Assembly: GCA_964542765.1 (NCBI GenBank)
Contig: CAZIVO010000015.1
Span: 1-46,636 of the forward strand
Length of the DNA stretch: 46,636 nt
Direction: 5' to 3'
DNA from: CAZIVO01 sp964542765
Lineage (GTDB): Bacteria > Planctomycetota > UBA1135 > UBA2386
In this document: positions 16,805 through 25,688 of the stretch, one piece after another
Layout: every line of letters begins with the position of its first letter
How positions within the stretch are numbered: the first letter of the stretch is position 1
The notes under the pieces: generated by a model
The model's database searches: none
Told to the model about the DNA's origin: nothing
Seen by the model: the letters and a program-made list of their open reading frames with translations, nothing else
Made by a program: the position numbers and the translations under genes

Positions 16805-18481
16805 TCACTTCTTGTCGCTCTGCTCGGCAGCCGGAGCCTTGTCGTCAGCCTTTTTCTTGACCAGTTCGGCTCGGCCAAGATGCAGCTTGCTGAAGGCCTC
16901 GCCATCGATGACGTAGTACCAAGGACCAAAACGGGTTGTCAGACCCTCGGCTCGTTTCTCACCCTCCTCGACCTTCTTTTTGTGGGCCTCGTGGTCATCG
17001 GAGATCCGGGTCAGGTCGTCTTCCGCCGACAGCTTGTCGGACACGACATCCGAACCCGCACCGCTGCCACCTTCACTCCCATCATCGGCCAATGAGCGGA
17101 TCGTGAAGCCTTCGTCGGCCTTGGCGTAAACGTAATCGCGCTCCCAGGGATCCTTCTTCAACTCCTTCAGCGGCGCATCATCGCCAACGGTCAGGTCCGC
17201 GAGATTTTCGGGCAACTTCTTGTCATTCTGCCCCTGGAACTTCTCAACGGCAGCAACAAGATCTTCGAGATCCTGTCGGGCGATCTTTCGCTTGTCCAGT
17301 TGCTCCTTCGAAAGCGGCTCGCCGTCGGGCTTGCCCAGCAGGGCCTCATCGAAATGAGCGGTGATCATCAGGTAACGGTGGGTTCCCTTTTCCTCCTTCG
17401 GGCCAACATCAGCACCGCCGTCTCCCTGCTCACCTATTTTCTTGCGGCCACTCTCCTGTTGACCGGATGTCACGACCGACCCCGATCCATACACAACCTC
17501 CCCGAAGCGAAGCGTGTAAACAGTGCCCTTGTCGTCCATCGCCAGAAGATCTCCATCGTTGGAATAGAGCTTCCCCCGGGACAGGAAAAACCCCTTCCGC
17601 TGCAGGCTCGTCGCGAGGATCTCCCGCTCGATACCTTGAGATCGCTCCAGCCGAGCCGTCAAACCTTCCGGCTTCTGGCGAACACCAACGATCTTCAACT
17701 CGGCCAGTGTTTCGGCTGCCTCGCGACGCTTGTCCTCGTTGATCTCCTCGCCGTCCTTCAGATCATTGATCTTCCATGCGTCGCCGTCCTTCTCGACGAC
17801 CAACTTCTCGCCCGGGACCAGGGCCCCTCGCTTCTCGTCGACCGAGTAGTTATCGAACACCAACTTCTTGATGTCGACGGAACTCACCCCCAGTAAATCT
17901 CGCTCGATCCAGTCCTCGAACTTCGTCGAGAGTTCGGTCGCGATCTTGGCCGTGTAGGTCCGCTTCTTCTCCGGAATTCTCACATAGCGCATGCCGGCAT
18001 GATCCTCGACCTCCTTGCCGATGATCAGATCTGCCAGCACCCTGCCCACCTCGTCCTTGAAGGTGACCCGCTTGCCGCGACCTTCCATGGCCAGGCTCTG
18101 CTCGGTTGGATCTACAACACCGAAGGAAGCATGATCCTCCTTGCTATCAGATCGCACCGAAGCCTTGGTCAGGCCAACGAGAAGGGCAGCTGCGTCCGAC
18201 ATGCGGTTCTCCGCGTCAGCGGGATAGTCGTAATGCGATGGGATCAGCCAGCGACCCTTCTCCTGCTTGACGTTGAAGGGGATGGCCTCGCCTACCTCGG
18301 CATCCACCTCCCACACCTCGAGGCTGGTCGCCTTGCCTGGGTCGGTGAAACCCTCGAAGAACTCCTCGCCCACGTCACTGAAAAACTCCGGTTCGGCAGT
18401 CCCGGGGGAGGAAAAGACCGCGATCACCGCCAGCGCGGCTGCAGCGCCAATGTAGAGCCCTGTTTTTGCATTCTCGTTCAT
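16805..18481 (-). CDS. DUF4340 domain protein of an ABC-2/GldG operon
   Basis: A 558-residue protein with one N-terminal membrane helix (about 7-24) and a large extracytoplasmic part. The region from about 55 to 330 follows the DUF4340 pattern: W.......ADAE.......L..L.....V, a TFKDEVGRVLADLIIGK strand, then YVRIPEKKRTYTAK. These proteins regularly accompany GldA/GldF/GldG-like transporters. Residues about 335-490 are a charged, low-complexity section and the end is rich in Lys/Ala/Asp. The start overlaps the upstream gene stop as ATGA, and a strong ribosome site (CGGAGGTG, 4 bases before ATG) precedes it. Function is unknown; a periplasmic partner of the transporter is the usual inference. 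Confidence 0.85.
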   Translation of the reverse strand: MNENAKTGLYIGAAAALAVIAVFSSPGTAEPEFFSDVGEEFFEGFTDPGKATSLEVWEVDAEVGEAIPFNVKQEKGRWLIPSHYDYPADAENRMSDAAALLVGLTKASVRSDSKEDHASFGVVDPTEQSLAMEGRGKRVTFKDEVGRVLADLIIGKEVEDHAGMRYVRIPEKKRTYTAKIATELSTKFEDWIERDLLGVSSVDIKKLVFDNYSVDEKRGALVPGEKLVVEKDGDAWKINDLKDGEEINEDKRREAAETLAELKIVGVRQKPEGLTARLERSQGIEREILATSLQRKGFFLSRGKLYSNDGDLLAMDDKGTVYTLRFGEVVYGSGSVVTSGQQESGRKKIGEQGDGGADVGPKEEKGTHRYLMITAHFDEALLGKPDGEPLSKEQLDKRKIARQDLEDLVAAVEKFQGQNDKKLPENLADLTVGDDAPLKELKKDPWERDYVYAKADEGFTIRSLADDGSEGGSGAGSDVVSDKLSAEDDLTRISDDHEAHKKKVEEGEKRAEGLTTRFGPWYYVIDGEAFSKLHLGRAELVKKKADDKAPAAEQSDKK

Positions 18482-21138
18482 GACGCACCTCCGGTGTAGC
18501 GCGAGCCAGGAACAATCTCCCGCTCTCGCCTTCGTCTACGCAAGAAGATCCAGAACGCCACGAGCAACGCGGGTATCGGAGTGCCCGCAAGCGTGACCGT
18601 GGTGTACCAGGCCTGGATCGAGTTCTGCTGCTGGAGCTTGCTCGCCTTGGCCAGGTCTATCGCTCTTTGCTTTTCGTCTTCGATCCTGGCCTTCGCCAAG
18701 TCCAAACGCCTCTGCTCGATCTCCCGGATCGTCTCGATCTGGATCTTCTTGGACCGCTCGTCGAGTTCCAGGTTCTCGCGAACCTCGGCAATCCGGTCAT
18801 CCAGCCTCTTCTGCGCAGCTGCCAACTCTTCGCCGGCCTTGTCCTCCGCGAGAGCCTTTTCCGCCAACCACTCCTGATTGTAGACCTGCTGTCGGGCGGC
18901 GATCGTCGTCAAGGTCCGGTGCTTGGGGCGACGCTTTCGCACCTCGATGAAGCTTCTGTCACCCGCCAGTTCATCAACACAATTGAGGATGAAGGTGACA
19001 TTGTCGAACTCGATCTTCGATCCTCCGAAGCCACGGCGACGAATCTCAAAAAACATGCTGCCGACCATGTCCAGGTCGGCGACGAAGATCGCATTGACAT
19101 CCTTGCCAGCCTCCGCGTTCGACTTGCCACTCACACGACAGGCCAGGGCCTTTTCGGTCATGCTCCGTGTCAGACGCCTGTTCGGATTGAGGGACTGACC
19201 GCCGAAAGGACTCCAGGCGAAGGCCTCTCTCTTGTCGACGGTGCCCGAGAGCATTCCCGTGCGCAAAAGAGGTGTGAAGCGGAAGGGAGAGTCCTCACGC
19301 ACCTTGGTGACGTGGCCACCGAAGATCGTGACGACTTCCTGCAGACCAGCGGTGATCTGTTCCTCCTCATTGAAGGGCCGCTCGGCCCCCGGCCCTCTGC
19401 TCACGAAGACGATCTCGGGGCCGCTCAATTCGAGTTCCGGATGTGGGTTGTACTGCTGCCAGACAATCTTCTCGTGGTCCCAGGCGATGTTGATGCCCTC
19501 CAGGAAGGAGCGGAAATCACCTTTCTGTTCGGGAGGAGGTTGCTGCTGCCCCATCATCGGATTGCGCGGACCGCCCTTCGGGTCGCTGGGAGATGTCCCC
19601 GGCGCCGAATGAGGATGGGGATCATCGATCAGCAAGGTCGCACCACCCCCATCGACATGGGCCTTGAGCCTATCCATCTGCGGTTGCGTCAATGACGAAG
19701 CCATCGGCGCGATCAGCACATCCATATCCCCCGGGTAGTCCTCATCGGGATTGATCGTCTCTACCTCGTACTGAAGCCTCAGTTCGTTGACAATCTCCCA
19801 CTGAGGAATGGAGCGCATCGATTGGAAGTCAAAGCGGCCGAACATCTCGACGTCTGTCTTGAGCACGCCAACCTTCCTGCGCTTGGTGTTGGCCACTGTC
19901 CGGATCGACCGCGTGATCTCGTACTCAACCGGTTGCTTGCGTCCCACGAATGGGATCACCACCTCTTCGGTGCCGCACTGGAATGCCAGCCCCGCAAAGA
20001 CATCGTACTTGCGGATGCGAGACCCTTCCTCGCTGATCTCGGTCTGCGAACGGATGCCAAAATTCTCTTCCGCTTCGCGAGCAACTTCGGAATAGCGCTC
20101 GGTCGGCACCACGCGGACATGCACCGCAGAACCGCCGATCGCATCGTACTGCCGTAGCAGATCCAGGATCGTCCTGCGCGTCTGCACATACTCCCGTGGT
20201 ACATCCTCGGAAATGAAGGCCTGGATATAGATGGGGCGTGCCGCATCGAGATCGGAAACCAATTGCTCCGTCTCATCCGAGAGAGAGTGCAACTGTTCGC
20301 TGGTGGTATCAACGCGTGGCAACTGATTGATGCCGAACACGGACAAGGACCAGGCGGCCACCAGCAGAGCTGCAAAGCGCAGGCCACCGTGGATTCGCTG
20401 TTCTCCCGCTGCCCAGTTCCGTCGCGACAAGATCGCCAAGTTGAGCGACAGGAAGGCGCAGGTCAGACCTGCGAAGAGCAGGATGGCCGCCAACGACACG
20501 ACTCCGCGACCCATTTGCTGGAAGAGCGCGTTCGGACCGTAGGTCTCGACCATTCTCCCGAGGCTCGGTGAAACAATCCCGACGATGGCATCTGCGAAGA
20601 CGACCAGCGCACAGAAGAGAGCGCCGAGGATGAAGGAAACGGTCAGATTCTGCGTCAATTGCGAGCCGAGCATCGCGACGCTGATCAGCATGATGCCGAG
20701 CATCCAGTAACCGATGTAGTTCGCCAGCATCAGGCCGAAGTCGGGACTGCCGAGAAAACTGAGCCCGAGCGGCAGCGAGAAGGTGAACAGCAATGCTGTC
20801 GTATAGACCCCCGCAGCGGCAAGGAACTTGCCCAGCAGGATCTGGCCATCCGTCGCCGGCAGGGTGAACAGCAACTCATCGGTGCCGTTGCTCCGTTCCG
20901 ATGCCCAGATTCCCATCGTCACCGCCGGGATGAAGAAGAGCAAAAGAACGCAGAACCACTCGTTCAAGGTGTCAAGATTGGCGAGGTTGCGCTGGAAGAA
21001 CTCCACCGGCCCTATCAAGGCAATCGCCGCGAGGAAAACAAAAAGCGTGATGAAGACGTAGCCGGTCGGATTCCCGAACCAGCTGCGCAGATCACGCTTG
21101 AAGATCGCCTGGACAACCGGCTTTTTTGCACTGGTCAT
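18478..21138 (-). CDS. GldF-GldG fusion: ABC-2 permease with ABC_transp_aux domain
   Basis: An 886-residue membrane protein. Residues 1-270 form an ABC-2 type permease with about seven helices, including the SERSNGTDELLFTLPATD loop (80-97) common to this family. Then comes a GldG-like ABC_transp_aux (DUF4350-like) extracytoplasmic region (about 280-740) with strand patterns such as GVLKTDVEMFGRF and PGDMDVLIAP. A strongly charged coiled coil (about 745-845, Arg/Glu/Lys/Ala rich) is followed by a last helix (about 853-873). In Flavobacterium gldF and gldG are separate genes needed for gliding; elsewhere fused forms are common and need not mean gliding. A textbook ribosome site GGAGGTG precedes the ATG, and the start overlaps the ATPase stop as TGATG. 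Confidence 0.88.
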   Translation of the reverse strand: MTSAKKPVVQAIFKRDLRSWFGNPTGYVFITLFVFLAAIALIGPVEFFQRNLANLDTLNEWFCVLLLFFIPAVTMGIWASERSNGTDELLFTLPATDGQILLGKFLAAAGVYTTALLFTFSLPLGLSFLGSPDFGLMLANYIGYWMLGIMLISVAMLGSQLTQNLTVSFILGALFCALVVFADAIVGIVSPSLGRMVETYGPNALFQQMGRGVVSLAAILLFAGLTCAFLSLNLAILSRRNWAAGEQRIHGGLRFAALLVAAWSLSVFGINQLPRVDTTSEQLHSLSDETEQLVSDLDAARPIYIQAFISEDVPREYVQTRRTILDLLRQYDAIGGSAVHVRVVPTERYSEVAREAEENFGIRSQTEISEEGSRIRKYDVFAGLAFQCGTEEVVIPFVGRKQPVEYEITRSIRTVANTKRRKVGVLKTDVEMFGRFDFQSMRSIPQWEIVNELRLQYEVETINPDEDYPGDMDVLIAPMASSLTQPQMDRLKAHVDGGGATLLIDDPHPHSAPGTSPSDPKGGPRNPMMGQQQPPPEQKGDFRSFLEGINIAWDHEKIVWQQYNPHPELELSGPEIVFVSRGPGAERPFNEEEQITAGLQEVVTIFGGHVTKVREDSPFRFTPLLRTGMLSGTVDKREAFAWSPFGGQSLNPNRRLTRSMTEKALACRVSGKSNAEAGKDVNAIFVADLDMVGSMFFEIRRRGFGGSKIEFDNVTFILNCVDELAGDRSFIEVRKRRPKHRTLTTIAARQQVYNQEWLAEKALAEDKAGEELAAAQKRLDDRIAEVRENLELDERSKKIQIETIREIEQRRLDLAKARIEDEKQRAIDLAKASKLQQQNSIQAWYTTVTLAGTPIPALLVAFWIFLRRRRREREIVPGSRYTGGAS

Positions 21139-21881
21139 CAGTTCACCTCCGTCATTTCGTGGAAGGCCGCGTCCATGCTGCCTGAACCCTTTGCCCGAAG
21201 TTCCTCGGAAGTCCCATCGAACTTGATGCGCCCGTCATCGATCAGAAGAATACGGCTCGCGACAGCGTCTACCTCTTGCAGGAGATGCGTCGACAAGAGA
21301 ATCGTGCGGGTCTCTCCAAGTTTGCGAATATTTTCGCGGACGTGCCGGATCTGATTCGGATCCAGACCGGTCGTCGGCTCATCCATGATCAGCACATCGG
21401 GGTCATGGAGAAGGACGTGCGCCATCCCCACACGTTGCCGATAGCCCTTCGAGAGCTGAGAAATCGGCTTGTCGAGGACCTCGCTCAGCGCGCAGTCTTG
21501 CTTGACCTGATCGAGTCGCTCGGCGAAGACGGACGGCGCCATGCCGCGCGCTTCACCCAGAAAAGAGAGCAGGCTCCGCGGCGTCATATCGGGATAGAGC
21601 GGCCCATTCTCGGGCAGGTATCCGTATCTCTCGGCGGCCTTGATCCGGTCCGCGGCCACATCGAGCCCGGCGACGCGAGCGATCCCTGATGTGGGCGCCA
21701 GATAGCCCGTCAGAAGTTTCATGGCCGTCGACTTGCCGGCGCCATTGGGGCCGAGAAAGGCGACGACCTCGCCGCGATGAATGGTGAAGTTGAGGTCCTG
21801 CACGGCTGCGAAGGACCCGTAGTGCTTCGTCAGGCCAACGGCCTCGATCATGGGTTCTGAGCTCGACATACCAGTATCCAT
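21138..21881 (-). CDS. ABC transporter ATPase, GldA-like
   Basis: A 247-residue ATP-binding subunit. Walker A is GPNGAGKST (44-52), the signature LSKGYRQRVG replaces LSGGQ in the way seen in ABC-2/GldA ATPases, Walker B is VLIMDEPTTGLD, and the switch His is in LLSTHLL. It powers the fused permease encoded immediately downstream; stop and start overlap by one base. Three in-frame ATGs lie close together (21881, 21869, 21851); all leave the nucleotide-binding domain complete, so the exact start is uncertain by 10 residues. About 270 bases without a recognisable gene separate it from the cytochrome gene stop at 22155. Confidence 0.92.
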   Translation of the reverse strand: MDTGMSSSEPMIEAVGLTKHYGSFAAVQDLNFTIHRGEVVAFLGPNGAGKSTAMKLLTGYLAPTSGIARVAGLDVAADRIKAAERYGYLPENGPLYPDMTPRSLLSFLGEARGMAPSVFAERLDQVKQDCALSEVLDKPISQLSKGYRQRVGMAHVLLHDPDVLIMDEPTTGLDPNQIRHVRENIRKLGETRTILLSTHLLQEVDAVASRILLIDDGRIKFDGTSEELRAKGSGSMDAAFHEMTEVN

Positions 21882-22154
21882 CGTCTCGGGGTGAACAGTG
21901 AAGAAGGGGCGCTGGAGCAGCGGGGGAAAGGAGTGTCCCCAACGGCATCGGGCCCCCGGAAACTCCCACAACAGCGCCCTCTCACAGAAGCGCGGGAAGA
22001 GCCTATATCAAAGGCCTGCGGAGGCGACAAGATCCACGATGCACTTTCTGCCTTCAGCGGGGCTCAGCCCCCCCCATCTGATGGGCTCACCCTCGGCTGC
22101 AGGGCTCCGATAGGCGCCGCAGCCGGCCCTCTCACCCCTCAATCCCGGAGTCCA

Positions 22155-24137
22155 CTATTTGATCGCCCGCCCTTGTCTCAGGTATTGCCAGATAGCATCG
22201 AACTGACGCTTTGCCTCACCGTCCAAAACATCGAGGAAACCGGTCTTGCCTTCTTCGTTGGCATACCGCGGCATGCGCACAGTCGGGTCGATGCGAAGCG
22301 GGTTGTCCATCCACCGCAAGAAGAACTCCTTGTGCAACCGCTCGGATACATGAGAAAAGTTGGTGCCCTGCACCTCGAAGACCGCGATCGGGGCCTTCGC
22401 ACCGACAGCGTGACAGGTGTTACAGGCGAAGCCTCCTTCGGAGCCCAATAGCTTGCGGCCGATCGCAACGAGTTCGGCATCCGGAGGCATCTCGACAGAG
22501 GTCGTGGGGAACAGCCCATGCTGCATCGCCAAACCCTGAGCCAGCTCTCGCGCACCCCAGGCAAAGGCCGGCATGCGAGCGCGCACCCATGGGCGCGTCT
22601 TCTCGGCCAGCTCACCTTTCAGAAGCTTCTCCACCCACTCGGATCGAAGCTTGGCACCTGCCTGTGTCAGATCCGGTCGCGTCTGCGGCAAGGCAAGCTC
22701 ATGAGAATCGGCGGCCGTCGGTTTCACCGGTTCAGCTTCACCAAGGCTCGACCACAGATCTGCGACGCCATCGCGCTGGTGGCAGTTGCTGCACCCGAGT
22801 GCTGCGATTCGACGCTCGGCAAACTCCGGCAGACAGCGACGAGTCAAAGAACTTCGGTCCGAAGCCAGGAAGATGCGCAAAGCTGCCCGCTCCGCGGCTG
22901 CCAATATGTAGACGGGAGACCGGCCCTGGGGATCGGATGAAAGGCATGCTCGATCGAAGCGCGAAAGATCGGCGAGGGCGGGAGCAGTGAACTCATCCGC
23001 CGACACCTTTGCCTCCAGATCATGGCAAGCCAAGCAACCCGAAGAAGCGACCAGTTCGCGGCCGCGATCGACGTCTCCTTGTTCCGCTCGGCCATCAGGC
23101 CGTGCCGTCGCGGTCAGGAAACTCGCAAGATGCCTTGCTTCGGTCCTGGTCAAACTCAGATCCGGCATCCGGGTCGACACGGAATAGCGCGAAGGATCCT
23201 CGAGAAAGGCAGCCAGCGCCGCCGGGAACCACTTTTGTGGAACATGGTCGAGGCCGGTGCGACGTGGATCACGAGGCTCGCCGATCCTGGTGTGGCAGGC
23301 CACGCAACCCAGTTCCGCGAAGATCCTCTTCCCCTCATCCGCGTCCCCCTTGGCCAGCGGCGGCGGCTTCGAGCCAAGGGTGCTCAAGAAAGCTGCCACA
23401 TCGCGCGCAGCAAGCGGATCATCGCCCAACACATGCGGCATCCTGGCTTCGGGCCGGACACTCCGCGGATCTTTCAACCAACGGATCATCCACTCACGGC
23501 GAACCCGCCCGCCGATGTCCGTCAGAGACGGTGGCTTCGCGGTGAGTTCGGGCATTCCGTCAGCCGATCCGACAAGGTGGCACTTCGAGCAGTGCAAGGC
23601 GGCGAACAATTCGCGGCCCTGTCGCCGAATCACCATCTGCGAGAGTTGCGCATCGTTGGCATCGGATGAGAAGGCGGCAGGCGGGACGGGCTCATCGATG
23701 AACTCGCTCGAAGACCAGTACAACCGGGCCGATGCCTCGCCGGACCGCGGCGAGGTATAGCTCGCGACGATCGGGTTGGCGCCCTTCCTGATCCGTATGG
23801 ATTCGCTGCGCACGATCTTTTGCGTGTCAGCCTGAACTTCCAGAACAAGATCGGCACCAATCCGAAGCTCGAACCGCCCACGACCCTTGAAAGAGAAGTG
23901 GTAGCGATCACGGAGATCTATATTCAGGTAACCTTTCCAAACCGCCTCGAATGGTCCCGCAGGAACAAAGGGGGAAACAGGAAATCCCTCCGGCACCGAC
24001 AGGGCCACCAGGCGAGCGCGACGGGCATCGGTCACGCCCATCTCCTCGCCACCACGAAGTTGCAGGACGAGACCTGGACCCTGCTGAGCAAGGCCAGCGG
24101 CTGCCAAGAGGAAAGCCGGAGCAAGGCCAGCAAGCAT
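22155..24137 (-). CDS. Exported pentahaem c-type cytochrome with PA14-like N-terminal domain
   Basis: A 660-residue protein with a hydrophobic N-terminus ending near AGLAQQ. Residues about 30-150 have a PA14-like beta pattern (GYLNIDLRDRYHFSFKGRGRFELRIG), a module that often binds glycans. Five c-type haem sites follow: CSKCH (183-187), CVACH (278-282), CLACH (368-372), CSNCH (449-453) and CNTCH (572-576). Four RMP segments supply likely Met sixth ligands. It is therefore a periplasmic electron carrier. The ATG chosen gives a signal peptide with no basic residue ahead of it; a longer start using upstream GTG or TTG codons (frame open to 24260) would add Arg residues and may be correct. It lies on the same strand as the kinase gene, 238 bases downstream of its stop. 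Confidence 0.8.
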   Translation of the reverse strand: MLAGLAPAFLLAAAGLAQQGPGLVLQLRGGEEMGVTDARRARLVALSVPEGFPVSPFVPAGPFEAVWKGYLNIDLRDRYHFSFKGRGRFELRIGADLVLEVQADTQKIVRSESIRIRKGANPIVASYTSPRSGEASARLYWSSSEFIDEPVPPAAFSSDANDAQLSQMVIRRQGRELFAALHCSKCHLVGSADGMPELTAKPPSLTDIGGRVRREWMIRWLKDPRSVRPEARMPHVLGDDPLAARDVAAFLSTLGSKPPPLAKGDADEGKRIFAELGCVACHTRIGEPRDPRRTGLDHVPQKWFPAALAAFLEDPSRYSVSTRMPDLSLTRTEARHLASFLTATARPDGRAEQGDVDRGRELVASSGCLACHDLEAKVSADEFTAPALADLSRFDRACLSSDPQGRSPVYILAAAERAALRIFLASDRSSLTRRCLPEFAERRIAALGCSNCHQRDGVADLWSSLGEAEPVKPTAADSHELALPQTRPDLTQAGAKLRSEWVEKLLKGELAEKTRPWVRARMPAFAWGARELAQGLAMQHGLFPTTSVEMPPDAELVAIGRKLLGSEGGFACNTCHAVGAKAPIAVFEVQGTNFSHVSERLHKEFFLRWMDNPLRIDPTVRMPRYANEEGKTGFLDVLDGEAKRQFDAIWQYLRQGRAIK

Positions 24138-24375
24138 CACCGTCAGCCTGGAAGCAAGGACGGACAGGGCAAGGAGAGGCGGCAAGGGTCTCAAGACGAG
24201 GATCTCCGGCGCGGTGGCTACACGGGCCGACCATTCCAACCTCCACAGGCGATCATGCAAGGGAATCCCCGGCCCGGAGGGACCGAGATTTCGAGTTGAG
24301 AAGGCTCAAAACCCACCGCGTCGCCCCACTGCAATGACAATGGGCGCCCGCGAAAGCCGCGATCCAGGGTCGGTA

Positions 24376-25305
24376 TCAGGACTTGCTGATGAAATCCTCG
24401 AGGTCCGACTTCAACTCGAGCAGGCCATAGCCCGGAACCGTGATGCATCGGTAGACGATCCTCTCGAGTTCGGGAGGGGTCTTTGGATTGAGCATGTGCG
24501 GTGGGCAATAGCTGTAGAAGTAGGACAGAGATAATCGCAACGTCTCGCCGCCGCTATTGCTGCCCGCGTGATCCCAAGGCACGTCATCGAAAGGGAGCGT
24601 GCCGGTCAGAATCTCGTAGATCATGATCCCGATGGCCGTCACATCCGCCTTGCTCGTGCTCAAAAGAAGGGGGTTGTAGTGCGGAGTCGTCGTGATCACA
24701 CCGCGGTCGCAACCTCGCATCGCCGGATCGATCATGACGATCTTGCCGCTCGGCTTGAGGATGATGTTTTCCGGTTTCAGATCTCCGTGATACTCGAGTT
24801 CACCGTCTTCCTGAAGCCTGATCAAGGATCGCACCACCGCAAGGAACCAGTTGAGATGGATTCCCTCCAGCTCGCGAACCTTCTCGCGAAGAGTCTTCCC
24901 GCGCACGTATTCCAGGGCGAGGATCGATCGATCATCGGAGTTGAAGAAATTTCTCAGCTTGACCAGGTTAGGGGATGAGCAATGCGCGAGGAGATCCGCC
25001 TCGCACCGCAGCATCTCGGCGACTTCGATGTCATCGAAAAGATCGATCCGGAAGCCGCCATTTTCGAAGAATACCGCCTCGGCGGGCAATTCGTCGGGAC
25101 TGATGCCCTCGGGCGTGTGTCGAGAAGTAACCTCGATCAGACGCGTTACCTGGCGGCCACCCCCTGAGGGATGTCCCACCTTGAGCGCCACCTTTTCGCC
25201 GGACTCTTCCTCCTCGGCGAGATACGTAGAAGCAAATCCTCCGCGGCCGAGAAACCGGGTTACTCGATAACCTTGGATCACTTCACCAACTGCTAACTTC
25301 ATCAT
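24376..25305 (-). CDS. Hanks-type Ser/Thr protein kinase, single soluble domain
   Basis: A 309-residue protein consisting only of a kinase domain. Visible are a Gly loop GRGGFAS (20-26), the ATP lysine in VALKV (K42), a helix C Glu candidate (E102), a catalytic loop HGDLKPEN (173-180) in which Gly replaces the usual Arg, and IDPA (192-195) in place of DFG. The metal-binding Asp is thus kept while Phe-Gly become Pro-Ala. Between the lysine and helix C is an unusually long stretch of about 55 residues. There is no membrane helix or sensor domain. Most catalytic residues are present, so it could be active, but the non-RD catalytic loop and DPA form suggest it is not switched by activation-loop phosphorylation. 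Start: first of two adjacent ATGs just before the domain. Confidence 0.85.
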   Translation of the reverse strand: MMKLAVGEVIQGYRVTRFLGRGGFASTYLAEEEESGEKVALKVGHPSGGGRQVTRLIEVTSRHTPEGISPDELPAEAVFFENGGFRIDLFDDIEVAEMLRCEADLLAHCSSPNLVKLRNFFNSDDRSILALEYVRGKTLREKVRELEGIHLNWFLAVVRSLIRLQEDGELEYHGDLKPENIILKPSGKIVMIDPAMRGCDRGVITTTPHYNPLLLSTSKADVTAIGIMIYEILTGTLPFDDVPWDHAGSNSGGETLRLSLSYFYSYCPPHMLNPKTPPELERIVYRCITVPGYGLLELKSDLEDFISKS

Positions 25306-25688
25306 TGACGGATGCCTGTCCTTGGTGCTTTTCGAATGCCTCCACCCTCCGCCTCTAACTTCGGTAACTGCTGTTTGGGAATTGAGATCCATTCATCGAT
25401 AACGGGAACTGCCCTTGCCGCTGCATCTGTGGCGCACACCAAGGAGCCTGGAAACTTCCAAGGTTCATCTTCGCGCGCGCCGCGCGCTCGTGATCGCGCA
25501 TGAAAAAGCGCGCCCGCACGGCCTCGTCGGCACCTCTCGCAAGCCCCTCGACCAAGATCCAACCACCCGAACGACCTCACCTGACGCCCGCTGAACAAGG
25601 CCTACCCTTCTTTTGCGGTGTGATGGGCGCCCGGGACGCGCAAGAAGGGTAATCTGGCCATCTCTTCGAAGCGGTCCCCCGAATCACC
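25306..25688. other. 383-base divergent intergenic region without a recognised gene
   Basis: This gap separates the kinase start (minus) from the metzincin lipoprotein start (plus), so promoters for both must lie here. Short open frames on both strands have no protein-like composition. There are GC-rich alternating tracts near 25480-25515 (GCGCGCGCC...AAAAAGCGCGCCC) that could pair weakly. I see no convincing -35/-10 pair, riboswitch or RNA gene. Confidence 0.5.

Noticed and set aside
22059..22071. GGGGCTCAGCCCC hairpin after the cytochrome gene
   Set aside because: Only five pairs with a three-base loop and no T tract; too weak to call a terminator.
25302..25598. 98-codon open frame upstream of the kinase gene
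   Set aside because: Arg/Ala/Gly-rich, overlaps the kinase start region, no motif; likely GC shadow.
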